From Paracyclopina nana (taxonomy: Eukaryota; Arthropoda; Copepoda; Cyclopoida; Cyclopettidae): DNA of 64,000 bases. Positions 22,361 through 34,300 of the stretch are shown one piece after another; position 1 is the stretch's first letter; every line of letters starts with the position of its first letter. The notes beneath the pieces are model-generated. The model was not told the origin of the DNA. It saw only the letters and a list, made by a program, of their open reading frames with translations, and made no database searches. A program made the position numbers and the translations under genes. The DNA lies in NCBI GenBank assembly GCA_019096065.1, contig JAGUCH010000005.1:434001-498000 (forward strand), given 5' to 3'.

Positions 22361-25300
22361 TTACACCATGACAACATTAGATTGATCTTTGCCAGCTAAT
22401 AAATTGGAATTTTCTGTAGTGGGAGTCTCTGACATTTTGCTCATCTTCTCTTCGATTGTAGGCTGAATGTCAAATTGATGAGACTTTTGTTCCTCAGATA
22501 CTGATTTTTCATGTCTATCAGATTCTGCGGCCTCTGAGGCCTCCATATTGACCTCAGCGTTATATTTTGAGTTATCCCCTAGGAAAAAAAGAATTATTCA
22601 GTTAAGCTCGGCTTTCTTATCCATTTAGCAAATCTTCCCAAATAATGTAAGGTGCAATAACGCAGCTGAAGCTTAAGCTTAATCCGCACAGCAAATGCAC
22701 AGTGCCGCACAGCAAATGCACAGTGCCGCACAGCAAATGCACAGTGCCGCACAGCAAATGCACAGTGCCGCACAGCAAATGCACAGTGCCGCACAGCAAA
22801 TGCACAGTGCCGCACAGCAAATGCACAGTGCCGCACAGCTCAAGCACAGAGCCGCACAGCTAAATTAGTGCCTCGCTGCACCACGCCACTGCGCATATTA
22901 TCAGCTTTTTTTGCTTTAAAAAGTTCCACGCAGTAAATTGAAGTGCACTACTCAGCGCTGCAAAGTTCTGCACGGTGCCGCACAGCACCGCACAGCTCAT
23001 TCAAGCGCCACACAGCGCCATAAAGTTCCGCTGTGTTGCTTGTTAAAGCACCATTAAGTACTACAAAGTGCCACACAACTCAGCGCAGCACCTCAGATCT
23101 ACTCAGCTACATGTACATAACAGCACAGCAAAGTTTGACAATTTGCCTCAGCGCAGATCAACCAACCACTCAGTCCAACGAAGTGAATTGCTTAGCGTTT
23201 CACAAAGTGCTGCACATTGCCGTAAAGCACCGCACAGCTCCTTAAAGCGCCCTACAGCGCTGCACAACTCCACAATGAGCCGCACAGTGCCGCACAACTC
23301 AGGACAGAGCGTAACGATACCGCACAGCATCGCACTGTGGCGCATAATGCCGCACCACACAGTTCCACTAAGCTGCATGGAGCTCTGTGATTAAAGCGCA
23401 CAAAGTTCTGCACATTACCGCACAGTGTCGCACAGCACTGAATAACCCTTTACGGCGCTTAGCACCTCCATAAAATTACATGCAGCGCAGTAATTTGCAC
23501 CTATCAGAGTTGCATGCTATAGCACCACAACGCAGCTTGCTCAGCATATCACACAGCAGCACAGCATATTGCAGCACATGGCCGCACCGCGCCGCGCCGC
23601 ACAGCATTGCACAGAACCGCACAGCATTGCACAGAACCGCACAGCACCGCAAAGCCCCGTACAGCACCGCACAGCGCTGCAAAGCGCCGCACAGCTCCGC
23701 ATAGCGCCCGCACAGCTCCGCATAGCGCCCGCACAGCTCCGCATAGCGCCCGCACAGCTCCGCATAGCGCCCGCACAGCGATGTAAAGCACCAAACAGCA
23801 CCGCACAGCGCCGCACAGAACCGCACAGCGCCTCATTACAGCACAGCATTGCACAGAACCGTAAGTACCGCAAAGCGCCATACAGCGCCGCACAGCGAAG
23901 CACTGCGCCGCACAGCGAAGCACTGCGCCGCACAGCGATGCACAGCACCGCACAGCGCCGCATAGAACCGCATAGCGCCTTAAAGCATTGCACAGCGCCT
24001 CATAGCGTTGCACGTTACAGCACCATTATGTTCTTCAAATCCAATAATCTTTGGACGCGTACCTGCTCCTAAGGGTTCGAGGTATGTCACGTTGTTCACA
24101 ATGTTGGGGCTCAAATCGAGGTATTGTGCACTGTTGAGCAGCAGCTTTTGGGTCCATGAGACCAAGTCAGGGAATGTAGGTCTTTGATCTGGGCAGTATT
24201 CCCAGCATCTGGTCATCAAGTTGTACCTAAGCAAGATTGGGTGAAATTTTCGAAAGCTGATTCACTACTTTGGCTTACAGTTCCTCTGAGCAGTTATCTG
24301 GCCTCTGCATTCTGTATCCCATGCTGAGGACATGCAAAAGCCTTTCAGGCTGAAGGCCAGGATAAGGCGAATTGCCCAGGGTGACAAGCTCCCAGAGCAA
24401 AACACCGTAGCTCCAAACATCACTTTTGGTAGTGTACAAGTGATCTCTGAGACTTTCAGGCGAAAGCCACTTGACAGGGACTGCAAATAGGAGGAAAAGT
24501 CATAAAAGCAAAGTTGCTTCAAATCCCATAATCTCTCACTTCTTCCATTGCTCTTTTTCCAATAGGCATCATCTATGTAGACATCTCTGGTGAGTCCAAA
24601 GTCTGAAATTTTGCACACCATCTCTTCAGAGAGGAGGACATTTCTGGCAGCCAAATCTCTGTGCACAAACTTCATGTTTGACAGGTACTCCATGCCCTTG
24701 GCAATTTGCCAGGCAAAAGTGAGCAGATCTTTGGGGCTCAGGATTTGCACTTCTTTGACATACTCATTGTTGTCAGGCTGAGGCCTGACAATGCCCCTGC
24801 TTTGCCTTAAGTAGTCCCTAAGTGAGCCATGCTCAGCAAACTCCATAATGATGCAGACTGGGCCACCCTTGGAGGTGCAGGCACCAAAAACTCCAATCAC
24901 ATTGGCATGGTTGACTTCTTTCAAAATGCTAAAAAAGACAAGGATCAATCAAGTCTCTTTACTTAGCTCCTTTCTCCTGGTGACTTACTTGAATTCAGCC
25001 AAAAGGTCATGAACTTCTTCCTTGCTGTGATTGGATTTCAGCATTTTCACAGCCACTCTCTTGTAGCCTAAAAGTGGAAGCAACCATGAAAGAAGAGGCA
25101 TTTTTTCATGATTTTCATAACTTACCTGATGCTGAAGATCTGTCCAAGGCTCTGGCACTCATCACCTTCCCAAATTCACCCTCACCAATGACTTTTTCAA
25201 AAATGAGGTTTTTCCTAGGATACTCCCATTTCTTCTCAATCTGAAGAAGAGAAATCAAAATTAATATTTTAAAATTGAACTGTGGCAAAATGTAGCACTT

Positions 25301-28300
25301 GGTGGTAATATCCTGAAAAGTCATCTCCTTCACCACTGAGGGTATCATTTGAGGGGGAAAATACGCGCATTTCATGAATATTGTTCAGCTGATTGGTGCT
25401 AGACAAATTGGTTGAAGCGGTGCTCAAGCTGGAGGGCCCACCAAAGGTGAAAGTGGAGGATGTTCCAGAAAAATGCCTCCTTATACGATGCCTATGGTTG
25501 TGAGCAAGGCCTGAAGGCAATTGGCCGCCATTTTGGCCTCTGGAATTGCGATTCTCGTCACTGGACAGCGAAATCATGGAGTGACTGGCTAAAATAACTC
25601 TCTCGGTTTTACCCTTGAAAATCCCATCACAAAATACCCTAATACTGAAATGGAGGAAAAATTATGTACTAGTGCATTTATATAGAGAAAAATGTGTACT
25701 TGTTATGGCAGAAAATGATACAGAGTAGACTGAAGAGGCAAAATGCCACAGTGGGTAAAATGACCTCCAAAATGTCCAAGGGCCCTTGCTGTAGCTCTGT
25801 GGTGCCTAAGAGTTGTTGTTGTGAAATAATATGAGAGAAGCGCCACTCATCAGCTGACCATGTCACACATACCTGTCATTTCTGTGGTTGGCTTGGTAAC
25901 ATCCAGCTCCTTGAGCAGTGAGTGAGAGTCATTTTTGTGAATGCATGAGCAACTGGATTGGTCACAAGTGCAAACCATGTCAGGACTCTTCACTTCACCC
26001 AAGCCTTGCCTCCAATTGCTGTCGTTTTTGAAGTGCAAATTGAAGCCAACTGACTGCTTGCTCATGCAATCCTGAGGGCAAATGGAAATGTCCATTTTTT
26101 CCAGGGAGTCACAAAATCTGTCTGGACAAGTTTTGAGGTCATTTGAGCACGTTGAGTAGGATGACCCACCTTCACTGAAAAATTGATAGAATAAACATTG
26201 AGCCATATTATATACTAGGTGTTATTGCGGCCATGAGCACTGTTGCTAGTGCGATGAGCTCTCTATTCCTTTATGAGCCGCATTGCTAGTGCAACGAGCT
26301 GAGTCGCATGCTTGGTGAGCTGCATTGCTGGCAATATACTATGAGCCATGCGCTGTATTACTTTTAAGGATGAGTAGCGTTGCTTAGACAATAAGGTGGG
26401 TAATATAACAATGAGCTATTGAGCTTAAGCGATGAGCAGTGTTGCTTTAACATTGAGCTGTGTTGCTTAAAAATTAAGCTATTTAGCTTAAGCGATGAGC
26501 TGCGCTGCTTAAACAATAAGCTATTTAGCTTAAGCGATGAGCTGTTTAGCTTAACCATTGAGCTGTGTTGCTTAAAAAATAAGCTATTTAGCTTAAGTGA
26601 TGAGCTCTTTAGCTTAAACATTGAGCTGTGTTGCTTAAAAAAATAAGCTGTTTAGCTTAAGTGATGAGCTGTGTAGCTTCAACATTGAGCTGTGTTGCTT
26701 AAAAAATAAGCTATTTAGCTTAAGCGATGAGCTGTGTAGCTTCAACATTGAGCTATGTTGCTTAAACAATAAGCTATTTAGCTTAAACAAAGAGTAGCAT
26801 CGCTTAAACAGTGAGCAGCATCGCTTAAACAATGAGCTGCATTGCAAGCAGTATGAGATGCATCCCTAGCAAGTATGAGTTGCATCTATCTTTATTCCAT
26901 CCGAAGTGAGCTGTTTTTCCAGTCAAACAAGCTACATCGCAAGCACAACAAGATGCATGATTAGTATGACAAGCTACATAAAATTCCCAGCAAGCTTGTG
27001 GCTACTATGACAAGGTAAATCCGATTCACAGTGAGCTGTGCTGCTTGCTTCATAAACCATATTGCTAGTGCAATGAGCTGAGATGCATGCTCAGTGAGCT
27101 GCATAGCTTGCTCTATGAGCTGCATAGCTTGCTCTATGAGCTGCATAGCTTGCTCTATGAGCTGCATAGCTTGCTCTATGAGCTGCATTGCAAGGTGAGT
27201 CATGCTTAAGCGATGAGCTGCATTGCTTGCATGATGAGCTGCATTGCTTGCATTATGGGCTACATTGCTTGAACAATAAGCAGCGTAGCTTTAATAATAA
27301 GCTGTGTAGCTTTTAAAAGCGATGAGCTGTGTCACTAAAACGATGAACAGTGTAGCTAGCACCATGAGCTGCATCAAGATTCATTCAGCATGGCTGGTGT
27401 GGTGAGCAATGTTATGATTTGAGTAGCATGAATCCTGAGCTGTGCAGCTTGCATGATGAGCTCTATGGCTTATATGAAGAGCTCAGTTGCTTGCTCTGTG
27501 AACTGCAAGACTTGCGCACCCATTGCTTGCTCAGTGAGCCGCAAAGCTTGGGTGCTGAGCTACTTTTATAAATAGCTGAGTTGCTTGCTTAGTAAGTCGC
27601 TAAGCTTGCGCACTGAGCTGCATCGCACGCAAGTCGCACTCATTGTGAGCAACTGAGCCTCAACTAAACCGTGAGCTGAGCTGCACTTAGGTTGCGCTGA
27701 GTAATGAGCCCTGAGCATTGCTCAACTGAAAGCACACATTTGTTTTGTTTACTCCTTTAGCGCCCATTGCTTGCTCAGTGGGCTGCTCAGCTTGCCTGCT
27801 GAGCTGCATCACATGTGAGTCGCACTCATTGTGAGCAACTGAGCCTCAACAAAACCGTGAGTAGCGCTGCACTTAGGTTGCACTGAGTAATGAGCCCTGA
27901 GCATTGCTCAACTGAAAGCTGTATCCAAATTTGTTTTGTTTAACCCTTTGGCAACCATTGCTTGCTCATATCCAGTGAGCCACTAAGCTTTCATGCTGAG
28001 CTGCATCGAACGTGAGTCGCACTCATTGTGAGCAGCTGAGCCTAAACAAAACCGTGAGCTGCGCTGCACTTTGGTTGCGCTGAGTAATGAGCCCTGAGCA
28101 TTGCTCAACTGAAAGCTTAAGACAGGTTTGTTTACCTTCTTGGCACCCATTGGCAGCTTCCAGTGGGTGACAAATGGCCGCCACAGGAAGTGAGACACTC
28201 ACTCTCCATGCTGAACTCTGAGCATGCCATAAAGTCATCATGCCTACAGCTGTTGGTCATTGGAGCATCCTCAAAAGTGACATTGAGGAAGATGCGCAAA

Positions 28301-31300
28301 CTTTTGGTCCTCACGCCCTCCAAGGAGACTTGAAGCACAGGAGCAGCAGCCTTTTTAGAGGCCAATGAAATGCTCTTGAGGCCGTCTGGATTGCTCACAT
28401 ACAAGATATTTTTCTCGGATGTGAGTGCAAGAATCTGAGCTGCCTTTTCAGTTGTGGAGGTCGTTGTGACCCATTCAGAGGCTACGATTTTAAGCTTCCT
28501 GGGCCTGCCAAAAAGTGGGCGAAAGTCGAAAACTCGAGCGAATCTCGAGGCTGAGCTGGGCACTGACACACTGTAATTATGCTCTTCTTCTTTGAGCTCA
28601 CTGGAGGCCAGAGGTGAGTAGTCATTGTCTATTGATTCAGCAGTTCTTGGCAAATCAGGAGGAGGAGTATAGACCACTTTGAATGAAGGTGTGATGACAA
28701 TGCTCATTTCAGACTGAAAATGTTAAAAAAAATCAGGGTTTTTTTATCAGAGGCTTTTAAAAAAAAGCTATGAAACAAAAAAAAATGAGGTATTTATAAA
28801 AAAAACCAGGTTTTTTCAAAAATTCAGTTTTTTTCAAAAAATCAGGATTTTTTTTCAAAAAAATCAGGGTTTTTTTCAAAAAATCAAGGTTTTTTTTAAA
28901 TAAATCAGGTTTTTTTTAAATAAATCAGTTTTTCCAAAAAATCAGGGTTTTTTCAAAAAATCAGTTTTTTTTCAAAAAATCAGCTTTTTTAAAAAAAAAT
29001 CAGCTTTTTTAAAAAAATCAGTTTTTTTTCAAAAAATCAGGTTTTTTTTTCAAAAAATCAGTTTTTCCGAAAAATCAGGTTTTTTTCAAAAAATTGTTTA
29101 TTAAAAAAGTCTAAGGTTTAGTTTTTTGAAATATAATTATTATAAAATAAATGTACGTTTTAAAATGTACCTCTTCCTCAGTGTTCCTTTTGTTGCGAAT
29201 TGTCACAGGTATGCGAAAACTCTTGTCGTTATGCATGGCTATGTCCCGTTTGGCTCTAAATTTGCAGTCCTGAAGGTATAAAATGGTTCCTCGAAAAATG
29301 CAATTTTTCCCTTGGCAGGGACACAAAGCTGAAGTGGAGCTGTTACACCGATAAGCCATCTTTCCAATGCGATGGCTTTCCACCCTAGAAGGTAAACAAT
29401 TGCCAGCTTTTGCTATCAATTTCAGTTAGAAAAATATTACTTAAATGGACTGTCTTCCTGGTCAGGAAATTCCACTTCATATTCATTGGATGCTGGCAGG
29501 TCACGATCAAACAGCAAATATTCATCAATCCTCAAAGTTTCTCCCTGTAAACAAAACAAAAACTTTTAGGGCTTTCTATACATAGAGTAAAGGCTAGGGC
29601 TCTTGCAATAAAGGGTAGAGTCGTATAAAATCAGCTGATGTGACTTGAAAACTTCAAGGTATTTTTTTGTAATTACTGAGGCAGTATCAGATTAAGGAAT
29701 GGTTAAAGGAGCAATTCTTCTAATTATAACATTTACTTTTAGGGCTTTCTATACTTATTGTAAAGGCTTAGGGTCTTATAATAAATGATTGACTCTTTTA
29801 AAATCAGCTGATGAGACTTGAAAACTTTTTTTGTAATTACTGAGGGTATGTTATATTAGGGAATAATGCAAGGAGCATTTTTTCTAATTAAAACATTTAC
29901 TTTTAGGGCTTTCTATTCATATAGTAAAGGCTAGGGCTCTTATAATAAAGGGTACAGTTTTTTTAAATCAGCTGACGTGACTTGAAAACTTTTAGGCATT
30001 TTTTATTAATTACTGAGGGCATATTATAATTCGGAATGATTAAAGGAGCATTTTTTTACATCAGAATGTTTATGGCCGACAAGGAAAACAGCGATTTAAA
30101 ATGGCTATGTTCAACTTTTTAGTACGTTTTTCTGCACTTTTATTTAAAAGAAATCAGCTAATGAGACTTATAAAACGTTTTTAGCTATTCTTAGCTATTG
30201 TGGCCTTCATTATCATTGTCTATTTCCTAAGGAAATTCATGTGGGCCGAGGGCAGGAAAAATGGTTCAAATTTGGAATTATGTTACCTTTTTTAAAACGT
30301 TTTCCTGCACTTCAACTGAATACTCTCTTTGCTGAGGAAAAGGAGCATTGTCATTGACATCTTTGACCACAATTGTGACCTTTTTCCTGAATGAAGTCAA
30401 CACTTGGTCAGCTTGGTCGAAAATGAAACATTTCACCAAGATTTCCACTCTGGCCTCACGTTCATCCACATTCTCAAGCAAATCCTCTCGATCCAGGCCT
30501 TGAACCAGGATCAAATTTCCATTTTCATCAATTTTGGCATATTCTGAAAAAAATTCACCTTAAAATAATTTAGATTGCCCAAGTAATTTTGTGTGAAAAA
30601 AGAAGCAAATAAAAGAGATGGGATAATTTGTGGATTATTCAGTTTTATTGTTGGCTTATTTCAGGTCAAAACTGGCAAGAAAACCAGCCAATCCATTATC
30701 AAAAGCACTTAAAATCTGCATAGCCTCAGCCCAACTTGGACCACATGTTCCACCACCATTTAATTTGTTCCGAATCGTGGCCAAAATTCGAACTATGCAC
30801 AAGGCAACTTCACCCATTGTGTCATTCCCAATATTGCCGTTATTTTCGCAAAACTCCTTCGCATCCATTAGCGCAGCATTCGCTTGGTTGTAAGTCACGC
30901 TCAAACTAGCGAAAAAACCGTTAGAACTACATATTTTGAAAAAGTCAGCTGACGTCTGCGCTCGCTAGCCGGGCGCACGCCGGGATGTGATGTTCGTTTG
31001 CCGGCGCGCGCTGCACGCCCAGCTTCAAATTGGAACGGAATTCTCATTAGTATCATAACATTAACATTGATGTAGGGCGATCCCAGCGGCTTTTTAGGGC
31101 AACATTTGGGATTTTCAGCCAACACTACTCAAGAAAAAACTATCAGTTTTGAAATAAAGACCCAAGCAACTTTTTTAAAAATTATTACTACATTACACAA
31201 AACTAAAATGTTTTTTTTTAATCTATAATAATCATGAGATGCTAAATACTATGAAGCTAGAGTCCTGATACAAAGCATAGTAAAGTAAAAGTAGCCATTC

Positions 31301-34300
31301 ATATTAATCATTAGCCCTGAAAAATGGGGCTCGACTCATTAAAGAGAAACTTGAGTTTGAGCTCAACTCCCAAGTGTTTCCTCAAAATGTCGGTAGGTGG
31401 CATGTCTTTGATATGAGACTGTTGACTATTGCAATTGTAAACTTCCAATTTGACATTAAAAAAGTGAGTCATTAAGAGTGTTTACCGTAATGACCTCAAA
31501 GCCTCATTGACATGCATTACAATGAGGTTGGTGGCTCTCCCACCAACTTTAAATTGGAAGGGCTCACACTTGTCATTGTGTTCCCAACTAATCTACCCCT
31601 CCTAAGTATAAGCATGAAAAATAAATTTTTTATGACTCTTAGAAAACTTGGTACTTGGCCATGACAGCTGTTGAGTGGGCATTCAAGAGCATTTTTAAGC
31701 ACACATTCCTCCTCAGCATCAAAGGGTCAAATTTAAGGCAATCCTCTTGACCAAAAGAAACCACCTCAATGTCCTTGGTTAGCTTTTGGGGGCAAAAGGT
31801 GATCAATCCAATTTTCTTCACTCCTGCTGATTGTGCCATGCTAATGAGACTTGTCATGCTTTGGTTAATTGTCACCAGGATCAAGGGATTATCAGCTTCC
31901 AAAAGATCTACTAAGAGCTGATCTGCATTAAAAAGGTTCAAAGTGGACCAAATCAGTGAGTGTACCCTGGTTGAAAGCAAAGTTGTACAGCTTTTGCTGA
32001 TCATCTCCAGCTTTTGTCAGGCTGCATAGAGCAGCAAGTCTCAAGTGAGCATCAGTCACTTGGCTTTCAAATGGTTCCTTGTAAATCTGGGGCTGCAGGC
32101 CATAAAATGGCCTCATTAACAGAGCCTCCCATGCATCCTCTGCATTGGTAGCTTCCATGGTAGTTACTTTAATCCAGCATTTTTTGCTGCCATCATCCTC
32201 AGTGGTGTCCAAAGGATGCAGCCTGAAAGTTGGTGACCTCTCAGTGCAGTCAGTGAACACAGTGAGCAGGGAGCTCTGATCTGTGACATACAGAGCTTTC
32301 TTCTAGTTTGGTAGTAGTATAATCTTGTTTAAAAGTGGTTAGGAAAGGTCATAGAGCCTAATTTAGTCTACCTGCTCTTTGTAGGCTTCAGCCTCCATGC
32401 CTGTCAATCTAGCTAATGTTTCACATTTTGAGGCTGTGGCCTCTTGCAGGCTTGCAAAGGACTCAAGCTGCGTTTTCAGCTCGGGCTGCTCAGGATTGAA
32501 ACCTAGGTGGGTTAAAAGACCAGCAGGATTGCCAGAGCATTCCAGAATCATCTCTTGGGCAGCTGACTCCAAAATGAGGCCCAAAACAAAGGTCTCTATG
32601 GTTGTGGCTTGCATCCTGGTTGAACCTGTGACAGCTTGTGGCCCAGTCCACAGAGGAATTTTGCTGATCCTAGGGTCTTCCAGAACCTTCTTGGACCTTA
32701 AGAGTCCACTTAGGAGCTCATCGGGGTTGTTATAAACAAAAGAGGTTTTGTTTTGATTTCACCTCATCCCTGTAAGCATCAGCTGCACTCAAAACTGAGC
32801 CAATCACTGAAGAAGTTTCTCCACCTTTTGAATAATTAAAGTACTGCCTCAAAAAAATTTCAAAAAAAAAATTTGTAAGAGTACATATTTTTAGGAAATT
32901 TGTTGCTAGAGCTGGAACTTTTCATGAAAAAAACATGAAATGGGCTTTAAAAAAATCAATAGCTATATAGCTTATTTTTGGGCAGTACTTCAAAAAGTTT
33001 GCCTTCAGTCACAGCAAAGAGGACATCTCCTGGCTGAAATCCATGGTCATCCAAGAGCTGAAGATGGCCAATTAGTGGAAGATCTTCAAGCCCCTCAAGT
33101 GAACTAATCAAGGCTCTATCTCCACCTGTCATTTCCCCAACAATGGCACTTTGAAGGCTATCCACTGCTGCCAAATCCAAACAATCTGGAAATGTCTTGA
33201 GCCTATGACAAAATGGCCTCCATAATGAGCTTTCCATCATCTTAGAGAGTCTTCCTGTGGCTCCACAGCCATAGAAGAAAATTCTGGGCTGGCCAAGATT
33301 CTTGGCTCTTGTGACTAGGACTCTCTTCACTGCATTAACAGCCATTTTTATGGCAGATAAAACAGATTCATGATGGCTGTTTTGCATCACCAGACCCCTC
33401 AAAGTGTTGGTAATATCTTCATCCACTGAGAAGAGCTGTTGAAGAGCCTCAGTGGAGCTCTGAGTCTGGCTCAAGTTCCAAGTTTTTGGGTGTCTTTGCT
33501 CAGTCAGCAAATTGTGAAGTTGGAATTGAGTCTTGTTTTGCACATAGTCAATGGACAGAGCTGATTGTTCAATATCCAAATCCATAACAATTTTTTTCCA
33601 GTCTCTAATTATTTATTTTTTATCAGCAGCTTGCATAGAAAGTTCCAGAGCTGAGGTTTCACTGATAAAAAGCAAGCTGACATTGCTATTTATGTGCTGA
33701 TTTATCTGCTTTGACATTAGTAGATCAATACCACAATCTTTTTTAAACACATATGGTGGCAATTTTGAAGCAAGGACAGCTAGCAATGTGATGCATTTAT
33801 CAAAATTGACCAAAATTCTGACAGCTGATTAGAGGATGCTCTTAGAGAATTGCACCAAATTGCAATTCATAGCAAAAGCACTTTAAAATAATCATGCCCA
33901 AAACCAAATAAAGGATCCCCAAACTTATCTTAACTTAACTCAAGCTTACTCAAGAGCTTTTACATGAAATATGCCTTTTTTGTGAAGAAGCATTGTAATG
34001 CAAGCAGCTTTGTCAAAAAAATGGTCTTACCTTCATTGAGAGCAGAGCAAGACATTCTCCTGGGATTACTGGTACATCTGCTCAAAAGGTGTGAAGTAGG
34101 GGAAAAACCACCAAGTTCTCCTTTCATGTTTTCAGGCACTTCAAACTTATACTTGGGCAATGTGAGGATCTAGCAAGTCCAAAATGAATATTTGGAGACA
34201 ACAAAATCAGTTTCAATACTTTACCTCTCTAAAATGCCCCTTAACTATGTCTTTGGCACAAAGGGAATTATTAGTGAATGAAACAGTTATTGAAGCCTCA

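Noticed and set aside
23476-24072. Cys/Ala-rich and His/Ser-rich ORFs of 108-167 codons
   Set aside because: They lie entirely in the GCACAGC minisatellite of the last RET intron and change frame with unit length.
25854-25872. A 19-bp GT-AG intron in RET between the Cys-rich and TM exons
   Set aside because: It keeps frame, but a normal 67-bp intron using the same donor and the CTCTTAG acceptor (exon from 25805) does so too and has a pyrimidine-rich tract.
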